Shown piece by piece: positions 24,157 through 32,528 of a DNA stretch of 64,000 nt. The translations under genes were made by a program, and so were the position numbers. How positions within the stretch are numbered: position 1 is the first letter of the stretch; each line of letters starts with the position of its first letter. Under the pieces are notes generated by a model. That model was not told the DNA's origin. It did not search any database and was given only the letters and a program-made list of their open reading frames with translations. The stretch is from Candidatus Omnitrophota bacterium (GTDB lineage Bacteria > Omnitrophota > Gorgyraeia > Pluralincolimonadales > Pluralincolimonadaceae), in assembly GCA_041653595.1 (NCBI GenBank), contig JBAZFB010000007.1, positions 1 through 64,000 on the forward strand. Reading direction: 5' to 3'.

Positions 24157-25173
24157 TTATTTTGTGTATTTCTTGACTATGGGCGTTATCGTGCGCTCTT
24201 CCGCCTTGTCGTGCGAGACACCCTTTACCGGTATCACCTGCTCCCCGTCGGGAAGCGCGAAACGCAGGGAAAACGACCCGTCCCGGTTGAGCTTTATGGG
24301 CCTGCCCTGGACTGTGACCGTCGCGTCCGGCTCGGTCGCGCCGTATACTATCAGCTCTGTGTTGACGACCATCCAGAAGCCGCGGAATTTCTCCGGGCGG
24401 ACGAACGAGCTGATGCCGCCGGAGGCGAGCGCCTGCTGGAGTCGTTCCTTCATTATCTTTTTTATCTGGGCCTTGCCCGGCGACGCGCCGGCGAACCCGC
24501 CCCAGAGGCCGTAGAGCTTCAGGAACTGCTCCTCGATCGACATCCACTCTTCGTCGATGACGTCCGAGGCGTTGTCGCGCGGCGTGGAGACGATATTCGA
24601 GCGGGCTATGAGTATGAACTTCCCGCTCGATGTAATGACGCCCAGGTCCACGCACCAGGACCTGTCCGCCTCGCCGACGTTGATGTACCAGTTGACCGCG
24701 GCCGAATTGATGTCTATATCAAAAAACCTGTTGGCGTTCAAGCCGTTAAAATCCTTGCCGGTGACATCATAGACGCGCAGGACCTTCCTTAGGTTGTCCC
24801 AAGATGCGCTTGCCTCGCGCTCTATCTGCATGCGCCTTTCGTCGCCGACCTCCCAATAAGCGAATATCCAATGGGGGTCCCTCGTCATCACGACGATGCG
24901 CGTATCGCCGTATTTTGACGGCAGCTCCTCATGCTCCCATTGCCGCGGAGGCAGATACGGCGTTGGGCGCGGATAATATTTTGATTCCTCGGCCCTGTCG
25001 CGGCCCAATTCGACCCTTTGGGCCACGCCCGCAGTTATTTTCCTGACGGCGCGCGCTTTTCTGGCCTTTTTTAAGACGGGTCTGGCTTTCTTTCTCGCGG
25101 CCTTCACCGTTTTTTTCGTCTTTTTCACTATCTTTTTGACGGCCCTGGTTTTGGCCTTTGCCCTTTTCTTCAT
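24157..25173 (-). CDS. DUF4912 protein with Lys/Ala-rich histone-like N-terminus
   Basis: The first 45 residues or so are nearly all Lys, Arg, Ala and Val (KKTKKTVKAARKKARPVLKK and similar), like the tails of histone H1-like proteins. The rest contains the DUF4912 domain (about 90-215, with VVMTRDPHWIFAYWEV and a WYINVG segment) and a C-terminal part with short beta-rich repeats (YGATEPDATVTVQGRPIKLN...DGSFSLRFALPDGEQ). DUF4912 function is unknown. The start at 25173 has GGGAGGCGG six bases upstream; an ATG at 25194 lies before this site and is rejected. Linkage to the GH57 gene hints at a role in polysaccharide binding. Confidence 0.8.
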   Translation of the reverse strand: MKKRAKAKTRAVKKIVKKTKKTVKAARKKARPVLKKARKARAVRKITAGVAQRVELGRDRAEESKYYPRPTPYLPPRQWEHEELPSKYGDTRIVVMTRDPHWIFAYWEVGDERRMQIEREASASWDNLRKVLRVYDVTGKDFNGLNANRFFDIDINSAAVNWYINVGEADRSWCVDLGVITSSGKFILIARSNIVSTPRDNASDVIDEEWMSIEEQFLKLYGLWGGFAGASPGKAQIKKIMKERLQQALASGGISSFVRPEKFRGFWMVVNTELIVYGATEPDATVTVQGRPIKLNRDGSFSLRFALPDGEQVIPVKGVSHDKAEERTITPIVKKYTK

Positions 25174-25199
25174 GAAAATCCGCCTCCCTTCCAATAATC

Positions 25200-25232
25200 A
25201 AACGTCGTCCCCGGATGATGAGGACGACGTTT
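25200..25232. other. 11-bp inverted repeat between the OmpA-like and DUF4912 genes
   Basis: AAACGTCGTCC (25200-25210) and GGACGACGTTT (25222-25232) pair over 11 bp with an 11-nt loop. On the plus strand a T run follows; on the gene strand only GTTTGATTATT follows, a weak terminator tail. It may lower readthrough from the envelope genes into the DUF4912-GH57 pair. Confidence 0.6.
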
Positions 25233-25258
25233 TTTCGCTTCCGCTATCTAAAGCCGTC

Positions 25259-25933
25259 CTATTTAGTGTATTCCGACTCCTTCTCGTGTTCCTTTAGGAA
25301 TTCGGATTCCGCTTTCGACATCCTGGGCAGTATTATTATCTCTACCCTTCTGTTCTTCTGCCTGCCTTCGATTGTATCGTTGGAGGCCACGGGGCGGTAT
25401 TCGCCGTAACCGGTAGCCTGCAATTTCTTGGGCGCGATGCCCTTCTCCTCCAGATAATGGAGGACTGACGTCGCCCGCGCCGTAGAGAGTTCCCAGTTCG
25501 ATTTCCAGCCGGATTTCTTTATCGGCTCGTTATCGGTGTGGCCCTCTACCGCGATGTTCCTGTCCGGGGCCTTATCGGTTATCACCTTCGCGACCTTATC
25601 CAGCACTTCATGCGCAGGCGTCTTTACCTTCGCCTTGCCGGAATCGAAGAGCACTTCGGCGAGGAACGTCACGACGAGGCCGCGTTCGCTCATCTCCACG
25701 CTGACGCCTTGTTCGCCCTTCAATCTCCTCTCGAGCTCGGCCCTGGCCGACTCAAGTTCCCTGTTCTCCTGGTCCCTCAATAATTTGAGGCGCTCGACCT
25801 CAGCCTTGAGGTCCTCTATCTTCCGCATATCGTTGGGGCTGCGCTTGTAGAAACCTACCGCGCAACCGGAGGCCGCAAAGACCGCGGCCAATAATAACGC
25901 GACGACGCCTAATCTGGATATCTTAAACATCAC
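25259..25933 (-). CDS. OmpA-family lipoprotein (Pal-like)
   Basis: The 224-aa protein has a signal sequence ending at ASGC (Cys near 24), so a lipid-anchored start is likely. A coiled coil follows (about 38-75, IEDLKAEVERLKLLRDQENR), then an OmpA C-terminal peptidoglycan-binding domain with VLFDSGKAKVK, IAVEGHTDNEPI, LSTARATSVLHYL and GYGEYRPVASN...RQKNRRVEI. These proteins tie the outer membrane to the cell wall. It overlaps the preceding peptidoglycan-binding gene by 4 nt. No tol genes are nearby, so a true Pal role is uncertain. Confidence 0.9.
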   Translation of the reverse strand: MMFKISRLGVVALLLAAVFAASGCAVGFYKRSPNDMRKIEDLKAEVERLKLLRDQENRELESARAELERRLKGEQGVSVEMSERGLVVTFLAEVLFDSGKAKVKTPAHEVLDKVAKVITDKAPDRNIAVEGHTDNEPIKKSGWKSNWELSTARATSVLHYLEEKGIAPKKLQATGYGEYRPVASNDTIEGRQKNRRVEIIILPRMSKAESEFLKEHEKESEYTK

Positions 25934-26430
25934 TTGCCTCCTTTTTTCGGTGTAGCCTTATCGAAATTGGTAACCGGGGCCGCCTCGTTCTCCGTGGTTC
26001 CGGCCGGTAAAATATATGTGCTTAGTTTCGCCCATGTCTTCGCGCCGACTTTGCCGTCTGCCTTAAGGCCGTTCGCGGCCTGGAATTCCTTTATAGCTTT
26101 CTTGGATTTGGCGCCTAATTTCCCGTCAATCGCGCCGGGATCGTACCCTGCGTTTTTAAGGGCGGCCTGTATCTGCCTGTTCTTTGTAGCTTCATCGGGA
26201 GCCAATTTGATGCCGGCTTCCTGGGGCTTGTTCTCTTTCATCTCTTCGGTTATAGGGGGATTGGGCTCGAGCTGTTCGGGTTTTACGAGTTCTATCTCCG
26301 GCTGCGAGGTGCCGAGCGACGCGGGCTGCTGTTCTGCGGGTTTTACTTTCCTGCCCATCGCCAGTACGACGCTGGACAACAGAAATATCGATATCACGGC
26401 CACCAAGGCTACCACAGCTCTTCTTGACAT
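25930..26430 (-). CDS. peptidoglycan-binding domain protein
   Basis: The 166-aa protein has an N-terminal hydrophobic segment (ALVAVISIFLLSSVVLAMG), a variable Pro/Glu-rich linker and a PG_binding_1 domain (about 83-140: QIQAALKNAGYDPGAIDGKLG...AIKEFQAANGLKADGKVG). The domain binds cell-wall peptidoglycan. CTAAAGGAGA upstream of the ATG supports the start. It lies between an exported beta-rich protein and the OmpA-like lipoprotein, so it is likely an envelope anchor. No catalytic domain is present. Confidence 0.85.
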   Translation of the reverse strand: MSRRAVVALVAVISIFLLSSVVLAMGRKVKPAEQQPASLGTSQPEIELVKPEQLEPNPPITEEMKENKPQEAGIKLAPDEATKNRQIQAALKNAGYDPGAIDGKLGAKSKKAIKEFQAANGLKADGKVGAKTWAKLSTYILPAGTTENEAAPVTNFDKATPKKGGK

Positions 26431-26442
26431 GCCCTATCTCCT

Positions 26443-27225
26443 TTAGTTGTTAGGCCCCTTTGCGGGTACCAGACTTTGTTTTATATTTTTCGACGGAACA
26501 AAACACGTAAGGTCCCAGTTCGCCTTTCCGCCGTAGACCGCGAATGAAATACCTGTTATCCTGGCGCCGTTGAGATCGAGGTCTTCCGGGTCGATCGTCC
26601 ATTTTTCCCACTTGCCCGGCTCCGGTAAAGTACCGTCATATATCACCGGCTCGTCCTCGTTGAATACGAATACCTCTTCCTCTCCCTCGCGGTAGAGGCC
26701 GATCTCGCCTTCCCTGTCCTCCGCCTCGAACCTGAACGTCAACATTATCCCGGACGGGGGATCCTTGGGATCGAGATACACATATTGTTCCAGTACATAG
26801 CCGTCAGGGACGTCGACCGGGGCGGACCTGTAAGAATGCTCGGCCAAACCTTTTGCCGCCGGCTGCGTGTGGGACTTTTCACCGCTGTATTTTACCGCAG
26901 TATCCCAATCCCATGTCCCCTGGGTCACCGCTCCGGCGGGAAGAAAATCGTCGAAGATGACCGTTACTTCTTCTTCTACGGGTCTCGCCTGCGGAAACTC
27001 GGCCGGCTTCTCAGGCTGCGGTGCCGCCGGTGTTGCAGGGGGCGGCACAGGCGCCTCTGCGGCCGGCGACGTCGACGATGTCGCGGCCAAGGGCGCAGCA
27101 GTCATTGCCTTATCTTCAGGATTTGCCGAATTGAAAAAAGAAATCAAAGTGAGGGCTAAAACCGCTGAATAGAAAGGCCTCCGCACCGGAGCAACTCCTT
27201 TTTTTATCTTATCAAAAAAGCGCAT
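26443..27225 (-). CDS. exported hypothetical protein with Pro/Ala linker
   Basis: The 260-aa protein has an N-terminal hydrophobic segment (about 19-34), a low-complexity Pro/Ala/Glu linker (about 45-85) and a C-terminal region of about 165 residues with alternating polar and aromatic residues (IFDDFLPAGAVTQGTWDWD, HSYRSAPVDVPDGYVLEQYV, EKWTIDPEDLDLNGARITG, ISFAVYGGKANWD). The pattern suggests a secreted beta-sandwich of the carbohydrate-binding or concanavalin-like kind, which is inference. I do not recognise a family. It is 12 nt from the peptidoglycan-binding gene, so both may act at the cell surface. Confidence 0.7.
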   Translation of the reverse strand: MRFFDKIKKGVAPVRRPFYSAVLALTLISFFNSANPEDKAMTAAPLAATSSTSPAAEAPVPPPATPAAPQPEKPAEFPQARPVEEEVTVIFDDFLPAGAVTQGTWDWDTAVKYSGEKSHTQPAAKGLAEHSYRSAPVDVPDGYVLEQYVYLDPKDPPSGIMLTFRFEAEDREGEIGLYREGEEEVFVFNEDEPVIYDGTLPEPGKWEKWTIDPEDLDLNGARITGISFAVYGGKANWDLTCFVPSKNIKQSLVPAKGPNN

Positions 27226-27234
27226 CTATGTCAA

Positions 27235-28242
27235 TTAAAAGCGGGTTCTTACCAGGTGTATAACGTAATAAGTCAACGCCGATATCGCCGCAGAGCAGGG
27301 AATGGTCAGTATCCATGCCCAAATTATCTGGCCCGCCACGCCCCATTTGACCGCGCTCAACCTTTTGAGCGAACCGACACCCATTATAGCGCCGGTGATG
27401 GTGTGCGTCGTGCTCACCGGGATGCCGAACGCCGAAGACATGAATAACGTCGCCGCGGCGCCTGACTCGGCGCAAAAACCGTCGACCGGCTTGAGTTTCG
27501 AAACCTTCTGGCCCATCGTCTTGACGATACGCCACCCGCCGAACATCGTGCCGAGAGCGATAGCCGCATGGCACGTCAGCACTATCCAAAGAGGGATATG
27601 GAATTTTGGCCCCAGGTAACCCGCGCTAAAGAGGAGGCTGGCGATAATGCCCATCGTCTTCTGCGCGTCATTGCCGCCGTGGCCCAAACTATAAAGCGCC
27701 GCTGATACAAGCTGCCCCTTCCTGAAAATATGGTCTACCCTTGTCGGTGAGCTCCTGCTAAAGAGCCAGTAGACCGCCACGCCGAAGGCCAACCCCAGGA
27801 AAAACCCGAGTATCGGCGAAACAAAAATAAAAGTCACCGTCTTAATAATACCTTTCCATACGAGCGCGCCGGTGCCGGCTTTTACCAATGCCGAGCCGAC
27901 CAATCCTCCGATAAGCGCGTGCGAAGAACTTGTCGGGAGCCCGAAATACCATGTGATGATATTCCAGCCGCAGGCGCCCACGAGTGTCCCGAAAATGATC
28001 GTCTTGTCTATGATCGCGATATCGATTATCCCCTTGCCGATCGTGTTGGCGACGTGCAGGCCGAAGAAGAGGAACGCGATGAAATTAAAGAACGCCGCCC
28101 ACATTACCGCGAAACGCGGGGAAAGCACTCTCGTTGAGACGACCGTTGCTATCGAATTCGCGGAATCGTGGAAACCGTTCAGAAAATCAAAGATCAGCGC
28201 GAAAGCGATCACCGGTATTATAAGCAGGAGCCCATCATGCAT
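27235..28242 (-). CDS. pit: inorganic phosphate transporter, PiT family
   Basis: PiT proteins bring phosphate in by H+ or Na+ symport. The 335-aa protein has about ten hydrophobic segments and the two duplicated signature motifs, GFHDSANSIATVVSTRVLSP near 24 and GGNDAQKTMGI near 190, plus LPTSSSHALIGG and VSTTHTITGAIMG. Its start lies in the end of the DUF47 gene (8-nt overlap, GCATGCATGA). The pairing with DUF47 is the usual Pit accessory arrangement. Confidence 0.95.
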   Translation of the reverse strand: MHDGLLLIIPVIAFALIFDFLNGFHDSANSIATVVSTRVLSPRFAVMWAAFFNFIAFLFFGLHVANTIGKGIIDIAIIDKTIIFGTLVGACGWNIITWYFGLPTSSSHALIGGLVGSALVKAGTGALVWKGIIKTVTFIFVSPILGFFLGLAFGVAVYWLFSRSSPTRVDHIFRKGQLVSAALYSLGHGGNDAQKTMGIIASLLFSAGYLGPKFHIPLWIVLTCHAAIALGTMFGGWRIVKTMGQKVSKLKPVDGFCAESGAAATLFMSSAFGIPVSTTHTITGAIMGVGSLKRLSAVKWGVAGQIIWAWILTIPCSAAISALTYYVIHLVRTRF

Positions 28243-28855
28243 GCTTAAGGACTATACCCTCTATGATAACAGCTATGTCTTCGCATTTATCGGTGGCCGT
28301 CTCGAGATATTCGTAGATATCCCTCCACTTGATGACTTCAAGCGCGTCGGCCTTCTCGTCGAATAATTTCGCTACGGCTTCCCTCTGTATCCTGTCGCCC
28401 TCGTTCTCTAGGCGGTTTATCTCGATGCAATGCTCCATGACCTGGGAGTGTTTCAATTGCTTGAGTTTCGGCATCACGTAATTTATCTCTTCCGCCTGCT
28501 TCAAGATGACTTCCGCCATCTCTTTTATCTCCGGCGTAGGGGCCTTAAGTTTATAGAGGACCATACGCTCGGTAGCGGCCTCGATGAAGTCCATGACGTC
28601 ATCGAGGGCCGCCGTGAGCTCGTGTATGTCTTCCCTGTCCAGGGGGGTCACAAACGTCGTGTTGAGTTTTTCCATTATCTCATGCGTGATCTGGTCGCTG
28701 TCGTGCTCGAGCCTTTCGAGCTTCGCGGCGTCCTCAGCCAAAGTGCTGAAATCGTTCGATATTTCTCTCAAGAGCTTCGCGCCCCTTAACAGGTTCTCGG
28801 CGCTTCTGACGAACATATCGAAGAACTTCACTTCTTTAGGTATCAGGCTGAACAT
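28235..28855 (-). CDS. DUF47 / PhoU-like phosphate transport regulator
   Basis: The 206-aa all-helical protein belongs to the DUF47 group related to PhoU, with DSDQITHEIMEKLNTTFVTP and DREDIHELTAALDDVMDFIEAA as the conserved metal-binding EXXXD-type segments, and RLENEGDRIQREAVAKLF near residue 150. Such proteins are encoded next to PiT transporters and are thought to regulate them. A GGAGGAG site precedes the start. It follows hppA by 38 nt. Confidence 0.92.
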   Translation of the reverse strand: MFSLIPKEVKFFDMFVRSAENLLRGAKLLREISNDFSTLAEDAAKLERLEHDSDQITHEIMEKLNTTFVTPLDREDIHELTAALDDVMDFIEAATERMVLYKLKAPTPEIKEMAEVILKQAEEINYVMPKLKQLKHSQVMEHCIEINRLENEGDRIQREAVAKLFDEKADALEVIKWRDIYEYLETATDKCEDIAVIIEGIVLKHA

Positions 28856-28893
28856 GAGACTCCTCCGCGATGAGTTTGTGGTTTATCGTTGTT

Positions 28894-31242
28894 CTATTGT
28901 GTGTCGCCCAGGGACATCTCCTTCGAATCTCTCCTAGACCTAAGAATGACCCAAAGTATGACCGATATCCCGGCGATGCCTATAACTATGATGCCGGGGG
29001 TAAGGGTCTCGTTCTTTATCATGATGCCTACGATCAATAAAGCGACCATGTTCATGACTTTAATGAGCGGGTTCAGCGCGGGACCGGCCGTATCCTTTAA
29101 AGGATCTCCTACTGTATCGCCGGTAACCGAGGCCTTATGGGCTTCGGAGCCTTTTCCGCCGTACAGGCCGTCCTCTATCGTTTTCTTGGCATTATCCCAG
29201 GCGCCGCCTGCGTTAGACATAAATACCGCCAACAGCTGGCCCGAGAGGATCATGCCGGCGAGGAAACCGCCGAGCGCCTCTTTATGGAGCAACAAGCCGA
29301 CAAGTATAGGAGCGAGTATCGCCAGGAGTCCCGGGCCGACAAGTTCGCTCTGCGCGGCCGCGGTGCAGATGCCGACCACGCGCCCGTAATCCGGCGTTTT
29401 CGTGCCTTCCCATATCTCTTTGTCCTTGAACTGGTTCCTTACTTCATGGACGATGAGAAATGCGGCGCGGCCTACTGCCCTTATCGTCATCGAGCTGAAC
29501 AAGAACGGTATTGCGCCGCCGATCAGCAGGCCGATGAACACGTTCGGCTCTGAGATCGAGAGAGATGCCGCTATCTGCTCGTATGTTTGTCCGGTGGCTT
29601 TCGCGATGTCGGTGATATAAGCGTTAAATAGCGAAACGGCCGCTACGACTGCCGAACCTATCGCGATGCCTTTGGTGATAGCTTTTGTGGTATTGCCTAC
29701 CGCGTCAAGGTCGGCCAGGGTCTGGCGCGCGGCCTTATCGAGATGCGCCATCTCGCCGATGCCGTTCGCGTTATCCGCGACCGGACCGAAGACATCCATC
29801 GAGATGTTGTTGCCGGTCAATGTCAACATGCCGATACCGCACATCGCGACGCCGTAAGCGATATACGTCGGGTTCGTGCCGGCGTAGATCAGGACCGAAG
29901 CGCCGATAGCCGCCGCGATTATCAGGATGGCCCAGACCGTCGACTCGTATCCGACGGCGATGCCGGTGATGATCGTGGTCGCGTGGCCGGTCTGCGTCGC
30001 TCTCGCGATGGACTTTACAGGCGCGGCTTCGGGTTTCGTGAAATATTCCGTCACGCGGTTTATGGTGATGGCCAGGATGATACCGACCATTGTCGTGTAT
30101 ACTGGCCTCATATCAAGCCCGGCCACGCCGAAGCTCGCCCAATTCGCAAGCTGCGTCTTCTCAGGGAACCTCAGATAATAGAACCCGATGGCGCAGAAAC
30201 CGACGATCGAGACCGCGGCCGACGACCAGAAACCGACGTTGATGGCGTGCATCGCATTCCTGACCTTATCGCTCGTACGGACAAGGTAGGTGCCGAAGAT
30301 GGAACTTAAAACTCCGACCGCGCGGACTAAGAGCGGGAATATGACGCCCTTGTGGCCGAACGACGCCCATCCGAGGATCATCGCCGAGACGATCGTGACT
30401 TCATAAGACTCGAAGATGTCAGCCGCCATGCCTGCGCAGTCGCCGACGTTATCGCCGACGTTATCGGCGATGGTCGCGGCATTCCTTGGATCATCTTCCG
30501 GGATGCCCTTTTCGATCTTCCCGACGAGGTCCGCGCCGACATCAGCGGCTTTCGTGTAGATACCTCCGCCGACCCTCATGAACAAAGCCAGGAGCGTGCC
30601 GCCGAAACCGAAACCGAGCAGGACTTCATACGCCTGCTCGCCGTATATCATGAATATTACCGTGCCGCCCAACAGCCCGAGGCCGTCGGTGAGCATACCG
30701 GTGATCGTTCCCGTGCGATAGGCGATCTTAAGCGCCTGGCCGAAGCTCGTCCTCGCGGCCGCGGCTACGCGGACATTTCCCTGGACAGCCAGGTTCATGC
30801 CGACGAAACCGACCATCGCCGAGAAGAACGCGCCCATCAAAAACGCGCACGACCTTCCTATCTGTATGTGCGTGGCGCCCGCGGTGAAATACAGCGCGGC
30901 CGTCAGGATGAACATCAAAAATACTATCGCCTTGAACTGGCGGCTTAAGTACGCGTTCGCGCCGATGCGGATGGCATCGGAGATCTCCTGCATCTTCGGC
31001 GTCCCTTTGTCATAGCGGAGCACCTGCGCCATCAAAAACCCGGCATATAAAAGACCGAGTATGGCGACACCAAGGATCGACCATAGCGCGAATTTTTCCA
31101 TCACCGAAAAAGCCGGGCTGTACATGAAAGCGAACGCCTTGAACCCCTCGCCCGCGGGCGCAACGGCTTCCAACGCCAGCGCCATATTGGACAATAATAC
31201 TAGTGCGGCAACAACTAAGAATAACTTAGACGACCTTTTCAT
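28894..31242 (-). CDS. hppA: membrane H+-translocating pyrophosphatase (K+-independent type)
   Basis: This integral membrane pump hydrolyses PPi and exports protons. The 782-aa protein has about 16 hydrophobic segments, the PPi-site motif DVGADLVGK (234-242), DNVGDNVGDCAGMAADIFES and a second D-rich site near the C-terminus (GDTVGDPLKDTAGPALN). At the K+-specificity site it reads GNTTKAITKG, Lys near 520 and Thr near 523, the form of K+-independent enzymes. A signal-like N-terminal extension (MKRSSKLFLVVAALVLL) makes it longer than most. I start at 31242, 4 nt after the purA stop; the further upstream ATG lies inside purA. Confidence 0.95.
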   Translation of the reverse strand: MKRSSKLFLVVAALVLLSNMALALEAVAPAGEGFKAFAFMYSPAFSVMEKFALWSILGVAILGLLYAGFLMAQVLRYDKGTPKMQEISDAIRIGANAYLSRQFKAIVFLMFILTAALYFTAGATHIQIGRSCAFLMGAFFSAMVGFVGMNLAVQGNVRVAAAARTSFGQALKIAYRTGTITGMLTDGLGLLGGTVIFMIYGEQAYEVLLGFGFGGTLLALFMRVGGGIYTKAADVGADLVGKIEKGIPEDDPRNAATIADNVGDNVGDCAGMAADIFESYEVTIVSAMILGWASFGHKGVIFPLLVRAVGVLSSIFGTYLVRTSDKVRNAMHAINVGFWSSAAVSIVGFCAIGFYYLRFPEKTQLANWASFGVAGLDMRPVYTTMVGIILAITINRVTEYFTKPEAAPVKSIARATQTGHATTIITGIAVGYESTVWAILIIAAAIGASVLIYAGTNPTYIAYGVAMCGIGMLTLTGNNISMDVFGPVADNANGIGEMAHLDKAARQTLADLDAVGNTTKAITKGIAIGSAVVAAVSLFNAYITDIAKATGQTYEQIAASLSISEPNVFIGLLIGGAIPFLFSSMTIRAVGRAAFLIVHEVRNQFKDKEIWEGTKTPDYGRVVGICTAAAQSELVGPGLLAILAPILVGLLLHKEALGGFLAGMILSGQLLAVFMSNAGGAWDNAKKTIEDGLYGGKGSEAHKASVTGDTVGDPLKDTAGPALNPLIKVMNMVALLIVGIMIKNETLTPGIIVIGIAGISVILWVILRSRRDSKEMSLGDTQ

Positions 31243-31246
31243 TTTA

Positions 31247-32527
31247 TTACTTCTTTCCTCCCATCTTGAATACCTGCTCACGCCTGCTACCAACAGAGAC
31301 GAGTTCTATCTTTACGCCAATGAGGCTCTCGAGCTTCCTGAGGTACCTCTTGGCGTTAGTTGGTAATTTCGAGAAGCTCCCGGTGCCCGAGGTATCCTCT
31401 CCCCAGCCCGGAAGCTCTTCATAGACCGGCTCGACATCCCAGAGCATCTCGATGTTCGCCGGAAAATCTTTATATGTCTTTCCTTTATACTTGTACGCGA
31501 CCGCGATCTTTATTGTCTCCAACTCGTCTAAGACATCGAGTTTCGTGACCACGATGGCATCGAGGCTGTTGACCAGCGCCGAGTGCCGGACTATCAGGCT
31601 GTCGAACCAGCCGCATCTCCTGGGCCGGCCGGTCGTCGCGCCGAACTCCTTGCCCTTCTGCCTTATGACTTCCATCAGGTCCGGGCCGAATTCGGTGGGA
31701 AAAGGCCCTTCCCCGACGCGCGTAGTATACGCCTTTACCACGCCGACTACTTTGTCGATCTTCGACGGACCGAGGCCTGTGCCGGTGCACGCGCCGCCGG
31801 CTGTCGCGTTGGAACTCGTGACATACGGGTACGTGCCGTGGTCGACGTCAAGGAGCGTCCCCTGCGCGCCTTCGAGCAGGAGCCTTTTTTTCTTCTTGAC
31901 CGCCTCGTTTAAGATTATGGTGGTATTGCAGGCGTACTTCGCTATCTTCTTCCTGTATTCGACGAACTGGTTATAGATCTCGTAGAACGAGAACCCCGAA
32001 TGGCCGTACAATTTCTGCAGGGTCTCGTTCTTTGCCGCGATATTCTCGCTTAATTTCTTTTTGAATAACTCGTCATCTAAAAGGTCTGCGAGCCTGATGC
32101 CGCACCTGCCGACCTTGTCGACATAACACGGCCCGATACCGCGGCCTGTCGTGCCGATCTTCTTGCGGCGCTCGCTTAGGCGGTCGATCTCCTTGTGATA
32201 AGGGAATATCAGGTGGACCTGGTCGCTGACCTTCAGGTTATCATCGACTTCTATCCCTTTGGAGCGCAAGCTTTCTATTTCGCTTATGAGCGCCTCCGGG
32301 TCTACGACGACGCCGTTGCCGATGACGCAGATCTTGCCTTTATGCAGTATCCCGGACGGGACAAGATGCAGGATGAACTCCTCGTTGCCGATGACCACGG
32401 TGTGGCCGGCGTTATTGCCGCCCTGGTACCGCACGATATAATCGGCGTCGCGGGAGAAGATATCTATTATCTTCCCCTTGCCCTCGTCTCCCCACTGCGC
32501 GCCTACTACGACTGTGTTTTTTGCCAT
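31247..32527 (-). CDS. purA: adenylosuccinate synthetase
   Basis: PurA uses GTP to join IMP and aspartate in AMP synthesis. The 426-aa protein shows the start VVGAQWGDEGKGKIID (P-loop region), GNNAGHTVV, the TTGRGIGPCYVDK segment and EGAQGTLLDVDHGTYPYVTSSN, then TGRPRRCGWFD, all diagnostic. Length is normal. It starts 1 nt after serA and ends just before hppA, where its last codons include the GGAGGAAAG that may serve hppA. Confidence 0.97.
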   Translation of the reverse strand: MAKNTVVVGAQWGDEGKGKIIDIFSRDADYIVRYQGGNNAGHTVVIGNEEFILHLVPSGILHKGKICVIGNGVVVDPEALISEIESLRSKGIEVDDNLKVSDQVHLIFPYHKEIDRLSERRKKIGTTGRGIGPCYVDKVGRCGIRLADLLDDELFKKKLSENIAAKNETLQKLYGHSGFSFYEIYNQFVEYRKKIAKYACNTTIILNEAVKKKKRLLLEGAQGTLLDVDHGTYPYVTSSNATAGGACTGTGLGPSKIDKVVGVVKAYTTRVGEGPFPTEFGPDLMEVIRQKGKEFGATTGRPRRCGWFDSLIVRHSALVNSLDAIVVTKLDVLDELETIKIAVAYKYKGKTYKDFPANIEMLWDVEPVYEELPGWGEDTSGTGSFSKLPTNAKRYLRKLESLIGVKIELVSVGSRREQVFKMGGKK

Positions 32528-32528
32528 A

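Noticed and set aside
25200..25232. Confident intrinsic terminator for the envelope genes
   Set aside because: The stem is strong but the T run is on the plus-strand side; on the gene strand the tail is weak, so it is listed only as an inverted repeat.
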